A stretch of 64,000 nt of DNA from JAMZMI01 sp039944535. GTDB lineage: Bacteria; Bacteroidota; Bacteroidia; Cytophagales; Cyclobacteriaceae. Both the position numbers and the translations under genes were made by a program. The stretch's first letter is position 1, and each line of letters opens with the position of its first letter. Shown here one piece after another: positions 45,321 through 53,988 of this stretch. The notes below the pieces were generated by a model, which had not been told where the DNA came from, searched no databases, and saw only the letters and a program-made list of their open reading frames with translations. The DNA is taken from NCBI GenBank assembly GCA_039944535.1, contig JBDUYP010000001.1, positions 682,001 to 746,000 on the forward strand, given 5' to 3'.

Positions 45321-45808
45321 GTCACGATTTTTACCAATCTTCTATTTTACCCTATGCGGCAATCATCATCAAAATTTGCCGTGCATATACCAATAGTCAG
45401 GAGGACTTTGAAGACTACTATCAGGAAGTGTGTTTGCAAATTTGGCGTAGCAGAAGCGGGTTTAAAGAGCAGTGCCAGTGGTCCACATGGATATACCGAA
45501 TATCCCTCAATGTTAGCCTTACCTTATTGAAAAAGCAGAAAAAGGGAGTACTTCACTTTACTTCAGAAAGTTTGCCTGAAGATTTTGAAGTCAGCAATTA
45601 CGCTTTCGAAAATGAAGCGATTAATGAACTCTATTTGGCTATTAAAAAACTTTCGGAGGTAGATAGAGGCGTGATTTTGATGTATCTGGAGGAGCGCCCG
45701 CATCAGGAGATTGCGGAGATTTTTGGTACCACTGCCAATAATATAGGTGTGAGAGTGAAACGAATAAAGGAACGATTAAAAATATTACTTGATGGAAAAG
45801 TCAATTGA
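45317..45808 (+). CDS. ECF-type RNA polymerase sigma factor
   Basis: 163 residues, the normal size. Region 2 is about 10-70 (SQEDFEDYYQEVCLQIWRSR; CQWSTWIYRISLN), and region 4 is about 105-160 (LSEVDRGVILMYLEERPHQEIAEIF, HTH TTANNIGVRVKRIKERL). It directs RNA polymerase to a stress- or surface-type regulon. The downstream membrane protein overlaps it by 17 bases and takes the place where an anti-sigma factor is normally found. Confidence 0.92.
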   Translation: MSHDFYQSSILPYAAIIIKICRAYTNSQEDFEDYYQEVCLQIWRSRSGFKEQCQWSTWIYRISLNVSLTLLKKQKKGVLHFTSESLPEDFEVSNYAFENEAINELYLAIKKLSEVDRGVILMYLEERPHQEIAEIFGTTANNIGVRVKRIKERLKILLDGKVN

Positions 45809-46445
45809 AACAATATGGAAAGAGGGTTTTTTACAGTCAGATAACATGGTTGTACCAAAAGTGAATAACCTCTACAATCAAAAATCTTTGAGTCTGGTGG
45901 AGAAACTAAAACGCACGTTTCGCATCAACATTATCGCTCTGGTGGTGATGTCTTTGGCGATTTTGGTGATATACCATCTGCTCGGCGCTACGTGGCAGGG
46001 AGCAAGTATCGCGATTATGTTTGTGGTGCTGGCAGGCTATAGCTGGATACAGGTGAAGTCTTTCGAGACCTCCGAAGGGAGCATGAATAGTTATGATTAT
46101 CTAAAATCAATAGATCGTCAGATTAAATTGATCATATCCAAAAACATACTCATGATGCGGTTTTTCTATCCCTTGGTATTATTTTTTGCGATGAGCACTA
46201 TTTGGTCGTCTTTGCGCCAGGAGGGTGAGGACTTATTGAAAGAATGGGCGTTGAGCTACCCTGATTTAATTTATGTAGGGTCCTATCCGCTTATTGCAAT
46301 TGTTGGACTGGTTGTGATTTTGGGGGTAATGGTCTACTTCTCAGATAAGATTTATAGGTTTGACGTTAAGCTGATTTATGGAAAAACTTTTAAGAAAATA
46401 GAGCAAACCATAGCCGAGATGGAAGCTTTAAAAGGGGGAGTTTGA
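45792..46445 (+). CDS. Four-helix membrane protein, candidate non-classical anti-sigma factor
   Basis: 217 residues from ATG 45792 (a TTG one codon earlier is less likely). It has about 40 cytoplasmic residues (MEKSIETIWKEGFLQSDNM), then four predicted helices: IIALVVMSLAILVIYHLL, IAIMFVVLAGYSWIQ, the region near FFYPLVLFFAMSTIW, and LIAIVGLVVILGVMVYF. A short tail follows (FKKIEQTIAEMEALKGGV). Such an N-terminal soluble segment plus helices resembles membrane anti-sigma factors in layout, but no FecR or ZAS motif is present. It overlaps the sigma gene, so the two are co-translated. Confidence 0.6.
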   Translation: MEKSIETIWKEGFLQSDNMVVPKVNNLYNQKSLSLVEKLKRTFRINIIALVVMSLAILVIYHLLGATWQGASIAIMFVVLAGYSWIQVKSFETSEGSMNSYDYLKSIDRQIKLIISKNILMMRFFYPLVLFFAMSTIWSSLRQEGEDLLKEWALSYPDLIYVGSYPLIAIVGLVVILGVMVYFSDKIYRFDVKLIYGKTFKKIEQTIAEMEALKGGV

Positions 46446-46515
46446 GCCAATGCATGTGAGGAGCGTGCTAGTAACATAAGTTCCGGGACAGATAGACACG
46501 GTATGTGCCTCACAT

Positions 46516-46551
46516 AAAAAAGGCGTAAAGTTTAAACTTTACGCCTTTTTT
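46516..46551. terminator. Bidirectional intrinsic terminator
   Basis: AAAAAAGGCGTAAAG (46516-46530), loop TTTAAA, CTTTACGCCTTTTTT (46537-46551). It serves the sigma operon on the plus strand and the 46573 gene on the minus strand. Confidence 0.9.
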
Positions 46552-46572
46552 CGGACAGGTCAGAGGAACGTT

Positions 46573-47280
46573 TTACTTGCACATCTGGTCATAAACCAAC
46601 ACGTGCTCTGCAAAGTCACTCCAGTCAAATTTTTCGCCCTTGTAATTTTCTTTGAAGACCTCACAGTCCTTGTAAAGCAGGGTCAGGGCTTCTTTCTTGT
46701 ATCTCTTCTTTTTATAGACTTCAGACTTGTTGCCATCATACACCACGAGGTAGGATTTGTCCTCACCTCCGGCTACCTGTATTCCGCCAATACCGACACC
46801 CATGCTTTCGTTGGCATTTGGGTCGAGATATACTTTGATTTTGCTGTCAAACCCGGGATTTAGGAGCTGCATCATGACGTATTTGTCTTTCTTCTTAGGT
46901 AGCAGTGCTTGCTCAAAAAAGACCCACTCACGGTTCATAACAGCATCAAAATCTATTTCACTGGCTTTCATGACATTAGGTACGGACATGGCGCTTTCTA
47001 GATTCTGAAGTTTGCTTGGTTTGATCGCTAGCAGCTTCACGTCAGGTGATTTGAACTTTGATTTTGTTCCATCTTCTTGCTTGATTGTAAACGATCTTAG
47101 CTGACCATTACCGATCATGGCAGCTCCCATCTTGCCGCGTATGGTGTCTCCGGCGTTGGTGACGGCATAAACTTCTTTAGACATGTTGATGGAGCTGTTG
47201 TCAAGCTCAGGGGCAAAGTATTGCGCATCGGCTATCCACATTCCCATGCATAACACGATACCAGACAGTATTCTTTTCAT
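46573..47280 (-). CDS. Secreted protein of unknown function
   Basis: 235 residues. A signal peptide (about 1-19, ending WIADA) leads a beta-rich protein with an acidic-basic pattern (VTNAGDTIRGKMGAAMIGN; FTIKQEDGTKSKFKSPDVKL). It ends in a helical part around YKDCEVFKENYKGEKFDW. I do not recognise a domain. It is a single gene between the shared terminator and the tsf terminator. Periplasmic or outer-membrane location is inferred from the signal peptide. Confidence 0.7.
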   Translation of the reverse strand: MKRILSGIVLCMGMWIADAQYFAPELDNSSINMSKEVYAVTNAGDTIRGKMGAAMIGNGQLRSFTIKQEDGTKSKFKSPDVKLLAIKPSKLQNLESAMSVPNVMKASEIDFDAVMNREWVFFEQALLPKKKDKYVMMQLLNPGFDSKIKVYLDPNANESMGVGIGGIQVAGGEDKSYLVVYDGNKSEVYKKKRYKKEALTLLYKDCEVFKENYKGEKFDWSDFAEHVLVYDQMCK

Positions 47281-47347
47281 AATTGAAGGGATTAGTTAAA
47301 GGTTTGTGCCGGAATATAATCTATTTTGACCTGATTCTATAAATGAC

Positions 47348-47378
47348 AAAAGCCAATGAACTTACGTTCATTGGCTTT
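47348..47378 (-). terminator. Intrinsic terminator of the rplM-tsf operon
   Basis: AAAAGCCAATGAAC (47348-47361), loop TTAC, GTTCATTGGCTTT (47366-47378). On the minus strand it ends in TTTTG, about 37 bases after tsf. Confidence 0.85.
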
Positions 47379-47414
47379 GATATGTTTGAAGAATCCTTCT
47401 TTCTAAATCAGATA

Positions 47415-48245
47415 TTATCCGATAGAGATTCTTTTGAAATCTGATACTGTCAAACCTTTAGATACAGAATCAAGGTATTGAGAGATAGATACAGAGTTGT
47501 CTTTTACGAAAGACTGGCTCAATAGTGTGTTCTCTTTGAAGAACTTTTGAAGTTTACCTTGAGCGATTTTATCAATGATTTGCTCCGGCTTTCCTTCTTG
47601 TCTCGCCTGGTCTTTTCCGATTTCGATTTCTTTTTCCACTACAGCAGAGTCAACACCGTCTTTGTCAACAGCTACAGGGTTCATAGCAGCGATTTGCATA
47701 GCCACATCTTTACCCGCTTCTTCCACGTCGGTTCCGCTTGTGTTTTGAAGTGCTACTAGCACACCCAATTTAGCGTTTGAGTGGATGTAAGGAACTACAG
47801 CGTCACCATCGATAAACTCGTAAGCAGTGATTTCAAGTTTTTCGCCGATTTTACCAGTGTTTTCAACAATTTTCTCGCCTAGAGTGATGCTTTCTGCGCT
47901 CAATGCTTTGATACCTTCGATATCAGCTGGCTGTGCTTCGAAAGCCATGTCAGCGATCTCATTAGCCAAAGCAACGAAATCCTCGTTTTTAGCCACAAAG
48001 TCAGTTTCACAAGTGAATGCCAACACCATACCTTTGGTTTTATCAGCATTGGTTCTTGTTACCACTACACCTTCAGTCGTTTCTCTGTCCGCTCTGGATG
48101 CAGAAACTTTCTGACCTTTTTTTCTAAGTAGCTCTACAGCTTTATCAAAATCACCTTCAGCTTCAACCAAAGCTTTCTTGCAGTCCATCATCCCTGCACC
48201 GGTCATTTGTCTTAGTTTGTTTACGTCTTGCGCAGTAATTGCCAT
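47415..48245 (-). CDS. tsf: Translation elongation factor Ts
   Basis: 276 residues. The N-terminal UBA domain reads VNKLRQMTGAGMMDCKKAL (about 8-26), followed by the signature CETDFVAKNEDF (about 80-91) and the dimer/core domains to about residue 276. The C-terminal part includes KIAQGKLQKFFKENTLLSQ. It exchanges GDP on EF-Tu. It is the last gene of the rplM-rpsI-rpsB-tsf unit; a strong hairpin lies in the 114-bp gap before it. Confidence 0.97.
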   Translation of the reverse strand: MAITAQDVNKLRQMTGAGMMDCKKALVEAEGDFDKAVELLRKKGQKVSASRADRETTEGVVVTRTNADKTKGMVLAFTCETDFVAKNEDFVALANEIADMAFEAQPADIEGIKALSAESITLGEKIVENTGKIGEKLEITAYEFIDGDAVVPYIHSNAKLGVLVALQNTSGTDVEEAGKDVAMQIAAMNPVAVDKDGVDSAVVEKEIEIGKDQARQEGKPEQIIDKIAQGKLQKFFKENTLLSQSFVKDNSVSISQYLDSVSKGLTVSDFKRISIG

Positions 48246-48285
48246 TATTAATGTGTTTTATGATTTAGAATCTAGTTATAACAAA

Positions 48286-48328
48286 AATTGAATCCCGAAT
48301 CCCGATAGTTATCGGGACGGGATTCAAT
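48286..48328 (-). terminator. Long hairpin between rpsB and tsf (attenuator or processing site)
   Basis: Outer arms TTGAATCCCG (48288-48297) and CGGGATTCAA (48318-48327) enclose an inner CCCGATA (48301-48307) and TATCGGG (48310-48316). On the minus strand it is followed by TTTTTG. It may partly terminate transcription so that tsf is less expressed than rpsB. Confidence 0.6.
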
Positions 48329-48359
48329 TAGAATTAAAGTATCATTTAGAGCGGGAGGA

Positions 48360-49121
48360 TTAACCTTTTTCCTGCTCGTCCATTTCCTTTTTAGCTTGCT
48401 CTTCTTCTTGAGCAGCTGATTCGGCTTTGTCTTTCTTTCTAGCATTAAGACCTTCCTCGGCAGCTTTGGCGATATATTCAGTGATCAATTTGATTGATTT
48501 GAATGCATCATCATTGCCAGGGATTGGGTAGTCCACCTGAGTAGGGTCAGAGTTGGTATCTACCAAAGCAAATACTGGAATATTCAATTTTTGTGCCTCT
48601 GCGATCGCAATGTGCTCTCTCTTGATGTCGACTATAAAAAGTGCAGCTGGAAGTCTGTTCAGGTCAGCAATACCACCTAGTACTCTTTCAAGCTTTTCCT
48701 TCTCACGGCTTACCATCAATCGCTCTCTCTTCGCAAGGTTAAGGAATGCCTCATCTTTCATGAGTTTTTCCATACCTGACATTTTCTTAAGAGATTTTCT
48801 GATCGTAGCAAAGTTTGTAAGCATACCACCCAACCATCTTTCAGTGATGTATGGCATGTTTAGCGACTTAGCTGCAGTTTCCACTACTTCTTTAGCCTGC
48901 TTTTTAGTAGCTACGAACATTACTTTTCTTCCTGATCTCACAACAGCTTGAAGTGCTGATGCTGCAGTCTCTAGTTCAGAGATTGTTTTGTTCAGGTCTA
49001 TAATGTGAATCCCATTCTTCTCCATGAAGATGTATGGAGCCATTTGTGGATTCCATTTTCTGGTCAAGTGCCCGAAGTGAACACCTGCGTCCAATAAATC
49101 TTTGTATTCTATCTTTTGCAT
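48360..49121 (-). CDS. rpsB: 30S ribosomal protein S2
   Basis: 253 residues. It has the S2 start YKDLLDAGVHFGHLTRKWNP (about 5-24), MAPYIFMEKNGIHIIDLNKT, ERWLGGMLTNFATIRKSL (about 107-124) and VDTNSDPTQVDYPIPGNDDA (about 187-206). The C-terminal tail is acidic-basic (EEEQAKKEMDEQE) and slightly longer than in E. coli. It is part of the small subunit. The gap to rpsI is 12 bases, so it is in the same operon. Confidence 0.98.
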   Translation of the reverse strand: MQKIEYKDLLDAGVHFGHLTRKWNPQMAPYIFMEKNGIHIIDLNKTISELETAASALQAVVRSGRKVMFVATKKQAKEVVETAAKSLNMPYITERWLGGMLTNFATIRKSLKKMSGMEKLMKDEAFLNLAKRERLMVSREKEKLERVLGGIADLNRLPAALFIVDIKREHIAIAEAQKLNIPVFALVDTNSDPTQVDYPIPGNDDAFKSIKLITEYIAKAAEEGLNARKKDKAESAAQEEEQAKKEMDEQEKG

Positions 49122-49133
49122 TGCTCTTAAATC

Positions 49134-49520
49134 TTAACGTTTACTGAATTGGAATCTTCTTCTCGCTTTTCTTCTACCTGGTTTCTTACGTTCCACCATT
49201 CTAGGGTCTCTTGTCATGAAACCTTCTTTTTTCAAAGCCGGCTTGTTTTCAGGATCAACGAGTACAAGTGCTCTTGATATTCCAAGTCTCACGGCTTCTG
49301 CCTGACCTTTTGGTCCGCCACCGTCAACGTTAATATCAATGTCAAAATTTCCATCAGCTTCTAAAGTTTCAAGAGGCTGCTTTACGATTAGTTGCAGGAT
49401 TTCTGAAGGAAAATAAGTGTTTAGCTCCTTAGAGTTTACAGTGATTTTTCCTTTTCCGGATTGTAGGTAGACTCTTGCTACCGACGTTTTCCTTCTTCCT
49501 ATGGTATTTATGATATCCAT
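49134..49520 (-). CDS. rpsI: 30S ribosomal protein S9
   Basis: 128 residues, complete. The signature GGGPKGQAEAVRLGISRALV is near residue 67, and the basic C-terminal tail RKKPGRRKARRRFQFSKR ends in the conserved KR that reaches the P site. The start MDIINTIGRRKTSVARVYL is standard. It is the second gene of the unit, 5 bases after rplM. Confidence 0.98.
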   Translation of the reverse strand: MDIINTIGRRKTSVARVYLQSGKGKITVNSKELNTYFPSEILQLIVKQPLETLEADGNFDIDINVDGGGPKGQAEAVRLGISRALVLVDPENKPALKKEGFMTRDPRMVERKKPGRRKARRRFQFSKR

Positions 49521-49525
49521 TCAGA

Positions 49526-49969
49526 TTACAGTTTTACTTCAGTTGGTTTTTGTGCTTCATGTGGATGCTCAGATCCAGTGTACACGAATAAGTTTTTGTA
49601 CAGTTTGTCACCCAATTTGTTTTTAGGTAGCATTCCTCTCACGGCTTTCTCTACAAGTATTGTAGAAGATTTAGCCTTAACCTCTAAAGGTGTTGCAATC
49701 CTCTGTCCTCCAGGATATCCAGTATGTCGCACGTATTGCTTCTGTGTCCACTTTCCTCCAGTGAGACGAACTTTGTCAGAGTTAATTACAATGACATTGT
49801 CCCCGCAATCTACGTTAGGAGTGTAGCCAGGCTTGTTCTTCCCTCTAATGATTTTAGCTACCTCACTTGCTAAGCGTCCAAGAACTTTAGATTCCGCATC
49901 TACGATAATCCAGTTCTTTTCAACTGTAGCTTTGTTTAATGATACTGTTTTAAAGCTTAAAGTATCCAA
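49526..49969 (-). CDS. rplM: 50S ribosomal protein L13
   Basis: 147 residues. Family features are WIIVDAESKVLGRLASEVAK (about 21-40), the GDNVIVINSDKVRLTGGKW block (about 56-74) and AVRGMLPKNKLGDKLYKNL (about 107-125). The first gene of the ribosomal operon, it is preceded by a well-formed promoter with a short leader. Confidence 0.98.
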   Translation of the reverse strand: MDTLSFKTVSLNKATVEKNWIIVDAESKVLGRLASEVAKIIRGKNKPGYTPNVDCGDNVIVINSDKVRLTGGKWTQKQYVRHTGYPGGQRIATPLEVKAKSSTILVEKAVRGMLPKNKLGDKLYKNLFVYTGSEHPHEAQKPTEVKL

Positions 49970-49999
49970 TGTTATATAGTTTAAATGATTATTTTTCTA

Positions 50000-50015
50000 C
50001 CCTTCGCGAAAAGGG
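50000..50015 (-). other. Short hairpin at the head of the rplM leader
   Basis: On the minus strand CCCTT (50015-50011), loop TTCGCG, AAGGG (50004-50000), right where transcription should begin. L13 leaders with autoregulation are known in some bacteria, but a 5-bp stem is weak evidence. Confidence 0.3.
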
Positions 50016-50018
50016 ACA

Positions 50019-50050
50019 CAAAAATAGACTTTTAGTTTTGTAAAAACAAA
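50019..50050 (-). promoter_or_regulatory. Promoter of the rplM-rpsI-rpsB-tsf operon
   Basis: On the minus strand TTTG (50050-50047), a 20-bp spacer, TATTTTTG (50026-50019). It is the clearest -33/-7 pair in the window. Confidence 0.75.
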
Positions 50051-50090
50051 GTCGTGGTGTGAATAAATTGATATTGCAGGTGGTTGATAA

Positions 50091-50831
50091 TCAAAGGTTT
50101 TTCCGTAGTTGCTTGATGAGCACCTCAAAATCTTTCGGGTACGGCGCTTCGACTTCCACGATTGCACTCTCATCTTCTCCAAAGTCCACAAATGAAATAC
50201 TCGCGGCATGAAGAGCCACACGCTGAATTAGGGGCTGTTCTTCAGCATCTTTGGCCAGATTGAACTTCTTTTTGATAGCAGAGAGGTAGAGCCACTCGCC
50301 ACCGTACATGGGATCACAAGCGATGGGAGCCTCGTGATGCGCCAAATGCACCCGTATTTGGTGCAACCTGCCGGATACAGGGAAGCACTTCACCAATGTG
50401 TTTTTCTTGAAGTGCTCAAGGGTTGAAACCAGTGTGAGAGACGGTTTGCCTTCTCTGAAATCTACTCTTGATTTACTGTTGGAAGAATAAATGGGTTGAT
50501 CTGCCTCCAGGTCTTTGAAGTCATGAATGCCATTGAGCACGGCATGGTAGATCTTTTTCACTTGCCGTTTTTCTAAACTGATAGCGAAATGTCGATACGC
50601 TTCGGCATGTTTGGCTATAACCAAAACACCGGAGGTTTCTTTATCCAGTCTATGACAAACTTGTGCTTCTTCGTGGTATTCCTTTGCCAATCGCAGTATG
50701 TTTTGCGAGTCGTTTCTGTCCTCAAGCGTAGATAGGTGCGGAGGCTTATTGATAACTATGTAATTGTCATTTTCGAAAAGTATGAGGTCTTTAAATTTGA
50801 TCCGGCCTTTAATCTTCATCGTCTTCTTCAT
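50091..50831 (-). CDS. RluA-family RNA pseudouridine synthase
   Basis: 246 residues. The catalytic block is VCHRLDKETSGVLVIAKHAE (about 58-77), with the nucleophilic aspartate in RLD; the YHAVLNG strand follows, then the PVSGRLHQIRVHLAHHEAPI block (about 150-169) and CDPMYGG. No S4 domain is present. The target uridine (rRNA or tRNA) cannot be told. The start overlaps the end of the sensor kinase gene by 23 bases, so it is co-transcribed with the PhoB/PhoR-like pair. A second in-frame ATG four codons in is a possible start. Confidence 0.88.
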   Translation of the reverse strand: MKKTMKIKGRIKFKDLILFENDNYIVINKPPHLSTLEDRNDSQNILRLAKEYHEEAQVCHRLDKETSGVLVIAKHAEAYRHFAISLEKRQVKKIYHAVLNGIHDFKDLEADQPIYSSNSKSRVDFREGKPSLTLVSTLEHFKKNTLVKCFPVSGRLHQIRVHLAHHEAPIACDPMYGGEWLYLSAIKKKFNLAKDAEEQPLIQRVALHAASISFVDFGEDESAIVEVEAPYPKDFEVLIKQLRKNL

Positions 50832-51882
50832 CCATAAACCGATGTTCTACCGGTTTACCTTTTTTGAGCGCAAAGCTAAAGGTTGAGCCTTTCTTATACT
50901 CACTTTCCACAATTACTTTGCTGTCATGACCTTCCATGATGTGCTTGACGATGGCCAGCCCAAGACCTGTTCCGCCTTTCTCTTTTGATCGGGATTTGTC
51001 CACTCTGTAAAACCGCTCAAAAATTCTGTTGATATCTTCCTCCGGAATGCCACGACCATTATCCTTGACTGATATGAGTACCTGATCGTCTTGTTCTATG
51101 AAGTTGATGGTGGCCTTTCCTCCTTTTTTGGTGTATTTGATTGCGTTGCTGATGAGATTGGTGAGCACCTGATATATGCGATGATAATCTGCAAATACGA
51201 AATGCTGATCGTGCTGATGCTTCAGCTTGATAGTGAGATCTTTCTTTTCAGCTTTTCCTTCGAGTTGATCCATAACTTCTTTGCAGAGCTGCACAATGTC
51301 GAAGTGTTCGAAATGCATTTTGATTTCCCCGGTTTCCATTTGAGAAATAGTGAGCAGTTCCTGGACGAGAATGTCCAGACCATCCAGACTTTTGGCGGCC
51401 TTCTTCAGAAATTTAGTTCTTACGCTTTTATCCTCAACAGCACCGTCGAGCAGCGTATGTACAAAACCCTGAGCTGCGAAAATGGGTGTTTTGAGTTCAT
51501 GAGAAACATCGGCCATAAACTCTCTCCTAAAAGCCTCCAGCTGCCTGAGCTCTCTGATCTCTTCCTGCTTTTGCTCAGCGTAATTGAAGATTTCTTTGTT
51601 TACTTTCTTCAATGGGTTGAAAGAAGATTTGGACGAAGATTTGGTTAGAAACGAAAGGTCCTGATCCTTTATATTATTCAATGCGTCGAAGATGGAATTG
51701 ATCTGACGAAAGAAAATAAACTCAAGCGTGATTCTTATAAATATGTAGGAGGTAGAAAACGAAAGAAAAAACGCAATGGCAATAGCAACATCGTTGACCG
51801 ACTCTACTATAGATATAAAGGCGGTGGTGATGGCTGAAATGAGTACTGCCAGCAATAACGAAATTCCCCTCGAATTGATCAT
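50809..51882 (-). CDS. PhoR-like sensor histidine kinase
   Basis: 357 residues. Two N-terminal membrane helices (about 8-28 and 30-52) have almost no periplasmic loop between them, so it probably senses within the membrane or through partners. A HAMP-like/linker region leads to HisKA (MADVSHELKTPIFAAQGF, about 128-145) and HATPase_c with the N-box NLISNAIKYTKKGG, G1 DNGRGIPEEDINRIFERFYR and GGTGLGLAIVKHIME. The response regulator gene ends four bases upstream. PhoR is a resemblance only; no phosphate genes are near. Confidence 0.92.
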   Translation of the reverse strand: MINSRGISLLLAVLISAITTAFISIVESVNDVAIAIAFFLSFSTSYIFIRITLEFIFFRQINSIFDALNNIKDQDLSFLTKSSSKSSFNPLKKVNKEIFNYAEQKQEEIRELRQLEAFRREFMADVSHELKTPIFAAQGFVHTLLDGAVEDKSVRTKFLKKAAKSLDGLDILVQELLTISQMETGEIKMHFEHFDIVQLCKEVMDQLEGKAEKKDLTIKLKHQHDQHFVFADYHRIYQVLTNLISNAIKYTKKGGKATINFIEQDDQVLISVKDNGRGIPEEDINRIFERFYRVDKSRSKEKGGTGLGLAIVKHIMEGHDSKVIVESEYKKGSTFSFALKKGKPVEHRFMDEEDDED

Positions 51883-51886
51883 TCGA

Positions 51887-52573
51887 TTAGTTTACCTCAA
51901 ACTTATAACCGACTCCTTTTACGGTGGAGATATAACCTTCTCCTATTTTTTCTCTGACCTTACGAATATGAACATCCACTGTTCTGGCTAGCACATACAC
52001 ATCTGTGCCCCAGATATTTTGAAGTAGCTCATCGCGACTGAAAACTTTGCCCGGATTTTGAGCAAGGAAGTACAACAATTCAAATTCCTTTTTAGGTAGG
52101 TTGATTTTATTGTCTCTGGCGATGACAGTGTATGAAGATCGGTCAATGGTTAGATCCGCCATTTCCACTTTTTGAGATTCCTTTTTCTTCTTGGACTCTC
52201 GTCTGAAAAGCGCATTGATTCTACTGACCAAAGCCCTCGGCTTGATGGGTTTAGTGATGTAATCATCGGCTCCCATATCAAATGCCGCCACTTCAGAATA
52301 CTCTTCAGATCGCGCAGTAAGAAATATCACAAATGCATTGACCAGTTCCGGTAACTCACGCAATTGACGACATGTCTCCACACCGTCTTGCTTGGGCATC
52401 ATGATGTCCAATATGATCAAATCAGGAATAAATGACTTGGCAATATCAACCCCCTTGATGCCATCCTGAGCCACTTTTACGTCATAACCTTCTTTTGTTA
52501 GGTTGTACTTTAATAACTCCAGAATATCTGGTTCATCATCTACTACCAGAATTTTTTGATTGTGCTTCGCCAT
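51887..52573 (-). CDS. OmpR/PhoB-family response regulator
   Basis: 228 residues. The receiver (about 5-122) has ILVVDDEPDILELL, the phospho-aspartate in LIILDIMMPKQDG (about residue 54), FLTARSEE and the lysine in YITKPIKPR. The C-terminal winged helix (about 130-228) has FELLYFLAQNPGKVFSRDEL, IWGTDVYVLARTVDVHIRKV and TVKGVGYKFE. It acts with the adjacent sensor kinase. Target genes are unknown. Confidence 0.95.
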   Translation of the reverse strand: MAKHNQKILVVDDEPDILELLKYNLTKEGYDVKVAQDGIKGVDIAKSFIPDLIILDIMMPKQDGVETCRQLRELPELVNAFVIFLTARSEEYSEVAAFDMGADDYITKPIKPRALVSRINALFRRESKKKKESQKVEMADLTIDRSSYTVIARDNKINLPKKEFELLYFLAQNPGKVFSRDELLQNIWGTDVYVLARTVDVHIRKVREKIGEGYISTVKGVGYKFEVN

Positions 52574-52746
52574 TCTTGTTTGCCTTTGGACGTAATGCTT
52601 AGTTAAAGATTAATTTATCGAAAATTAACACGACTGGTGAAAGATGTTTTCATCTTCACCATATCCGCGAATCCATTCGATATTATTCAAATTTAACCAG
52701 AAATCAATTTGATGGGTGAAAGGTAACAATTTGTTAACCAGTCAGC

Positions 52747-53763
52747 TTATTTTCCATACAAGCTTTTCATTTCTTCAATCATTGATTTGAGGTCATAATC
52801 ATACTTTTTATAGATCGAGTTTAGCGTGTCTTCCTGCTCATGATACCTTTTGAAGGACATGAAATAGGCATTGTTGGGTTTGACTTTGGAGAAAAGCTGA
52901 TGATAGTTGGTGTTATAAAAATCGACAGTGTCAAGATTGCTGACTATCTGGTCTATTTTCTCATCTTTTAATAGCTGCTTGATGCTGTCAGGTTGGTCTT
53001 CCATTGAAGTGTAAAGGGTGTCTAGCTCTTGCGCACCTTTCAATACATATTGGGTAAGTCTTTTGCTATCAGCTTCAGATTGTAAATATTCTATGAGCAC
53101 TTCACTGGAGTCTCCAAGTTTTTCTTTCAGGAAAAGTTCAGCTCCTCTTTCGCCTATAAATGATGCCAGGTTTTCATTAAACTCGATCTCATTTTTCACG
53201 AAAACAGTAGCATGTGTCAGTTCGTGGATGATTACCTCAGCCAGAGCTCCATCGGATCTTTGCAGCATGTTGGACAAAATGGGGTCTTTGAGGATGCCTA
53301 GTGTGGACCAGCCTCCCACAGGTCTGATGCGAGTGTCAAAGCCTTGTGACTCTAGAATCTCACGTTCTGCTTTGGCTTTTTCAAGATCAAAAAAGCCTTT
53401 GTAAGGCATGGAGCCAAGAAATGGGTAATACCATGTATGTGCTTCCAGCGCATAGGGCTCGCAAGCCGAAAGGTTCCAAAGGAGTACTTTTCCTTCCTGA
53501 TCGAAAAGTGTTGTGTAATTTTCGGAAAAATTAAGGTTTAGTTTCTCCATAGCGAAAGCACGTGCATCCTGAGCTAACCTCAGTTTTTGTTTTAATGAGT
53601 CAGGAAAGGTTGGGTCGGCCAATACCTCTTCAATGGGCTTTGCTTCTCGGATTATTTTTATCTGACCTCTGGCTTGCTGCAGACCGTACAAGATCATGTT
53701 CCACTGCCAGATTGTAAGTATAGAAATCAAAATCAATGCCCCAGACCATAGCTTTCTTTTCAT
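52747..53763 (-). CDS. Zinc aminopeptidase-like protein (COG4324 type)
   Basis: 338 residues. An N-terminal membrane helix or signal anchor (about 5-25, WSGALILISILTIWQWNMIL) precedes a metallopeptidase-like domain. The motif VIIHELTHATVFVKN (about 190-204) supplies HExxH, and a downstream acidic helix NENLASFIGERGAELFL (about 210-226) could give the third ligand. The YYPFLGSMPYKGFFDLEKA segment is typical of this family of annotated aminopeptidases. Substrate and activity are unproven. The active site should face the periplasm. Confidence 0.75.
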   Translation of the reverse strand: MKRKLWSGALILISILTIWQWNMILYGLQQARGQIKIIREAKPIEEVLADPTFPDSLKQKLRLAQDARAFAMEKLNLNFSENYTTLFDQEGKVLLWNLSACEPYALEAHTWYYPFLGSMPYKGFFDLEKAKAEREILESQGFDTRIRPVGGWSTLGILKDPILSNMLQRSDGALAEVIIHELTHATVFVKNEIEFNENLASFIGERGAELFLKEKLGDSSEVLIEYLQSEADSKRLTQYVLKGAQELDTLYTSMEDQPDSIKQLLKDEKIDQIVSNLDTVDFYNTNYHQLFSKVKPNNAYFMSFKRYHEQEDTLNSIYKKYDYDLKSMIEEMKSLYGK

Positions 53764-53920
53764 ATAAATAAAATTAAACCCTCAAATTAAATGCTACCAG
53801 GCTAAAAGGGTAGTTTATTTATTTTCTACTGATCGGGAGGGATATTTCCGAAATCATTTTTTTGATTTAAAATGTTAAAAATTTTAGCTTTCAAATTATT
53901 TTACTAAAAAAATTAGCATT

Positions 53921-53954
53921 TTGCTTTTATTTCACCCTAATGAAACTAATTTTG
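53921..53954 (+). promoter_or_regulatory. Candidate recA promoter
   Basis: TTG (53921-53923), 23-bp spacer, TAATTTTG (53947-53954), about 35 bases before ATG 53989. I see no LexA-type palindrome next to it. Confidence 0.5.
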
Positions 53955-53988
53955 TTTGATCAATTAATTCACTTTTTGAAACAATCGC

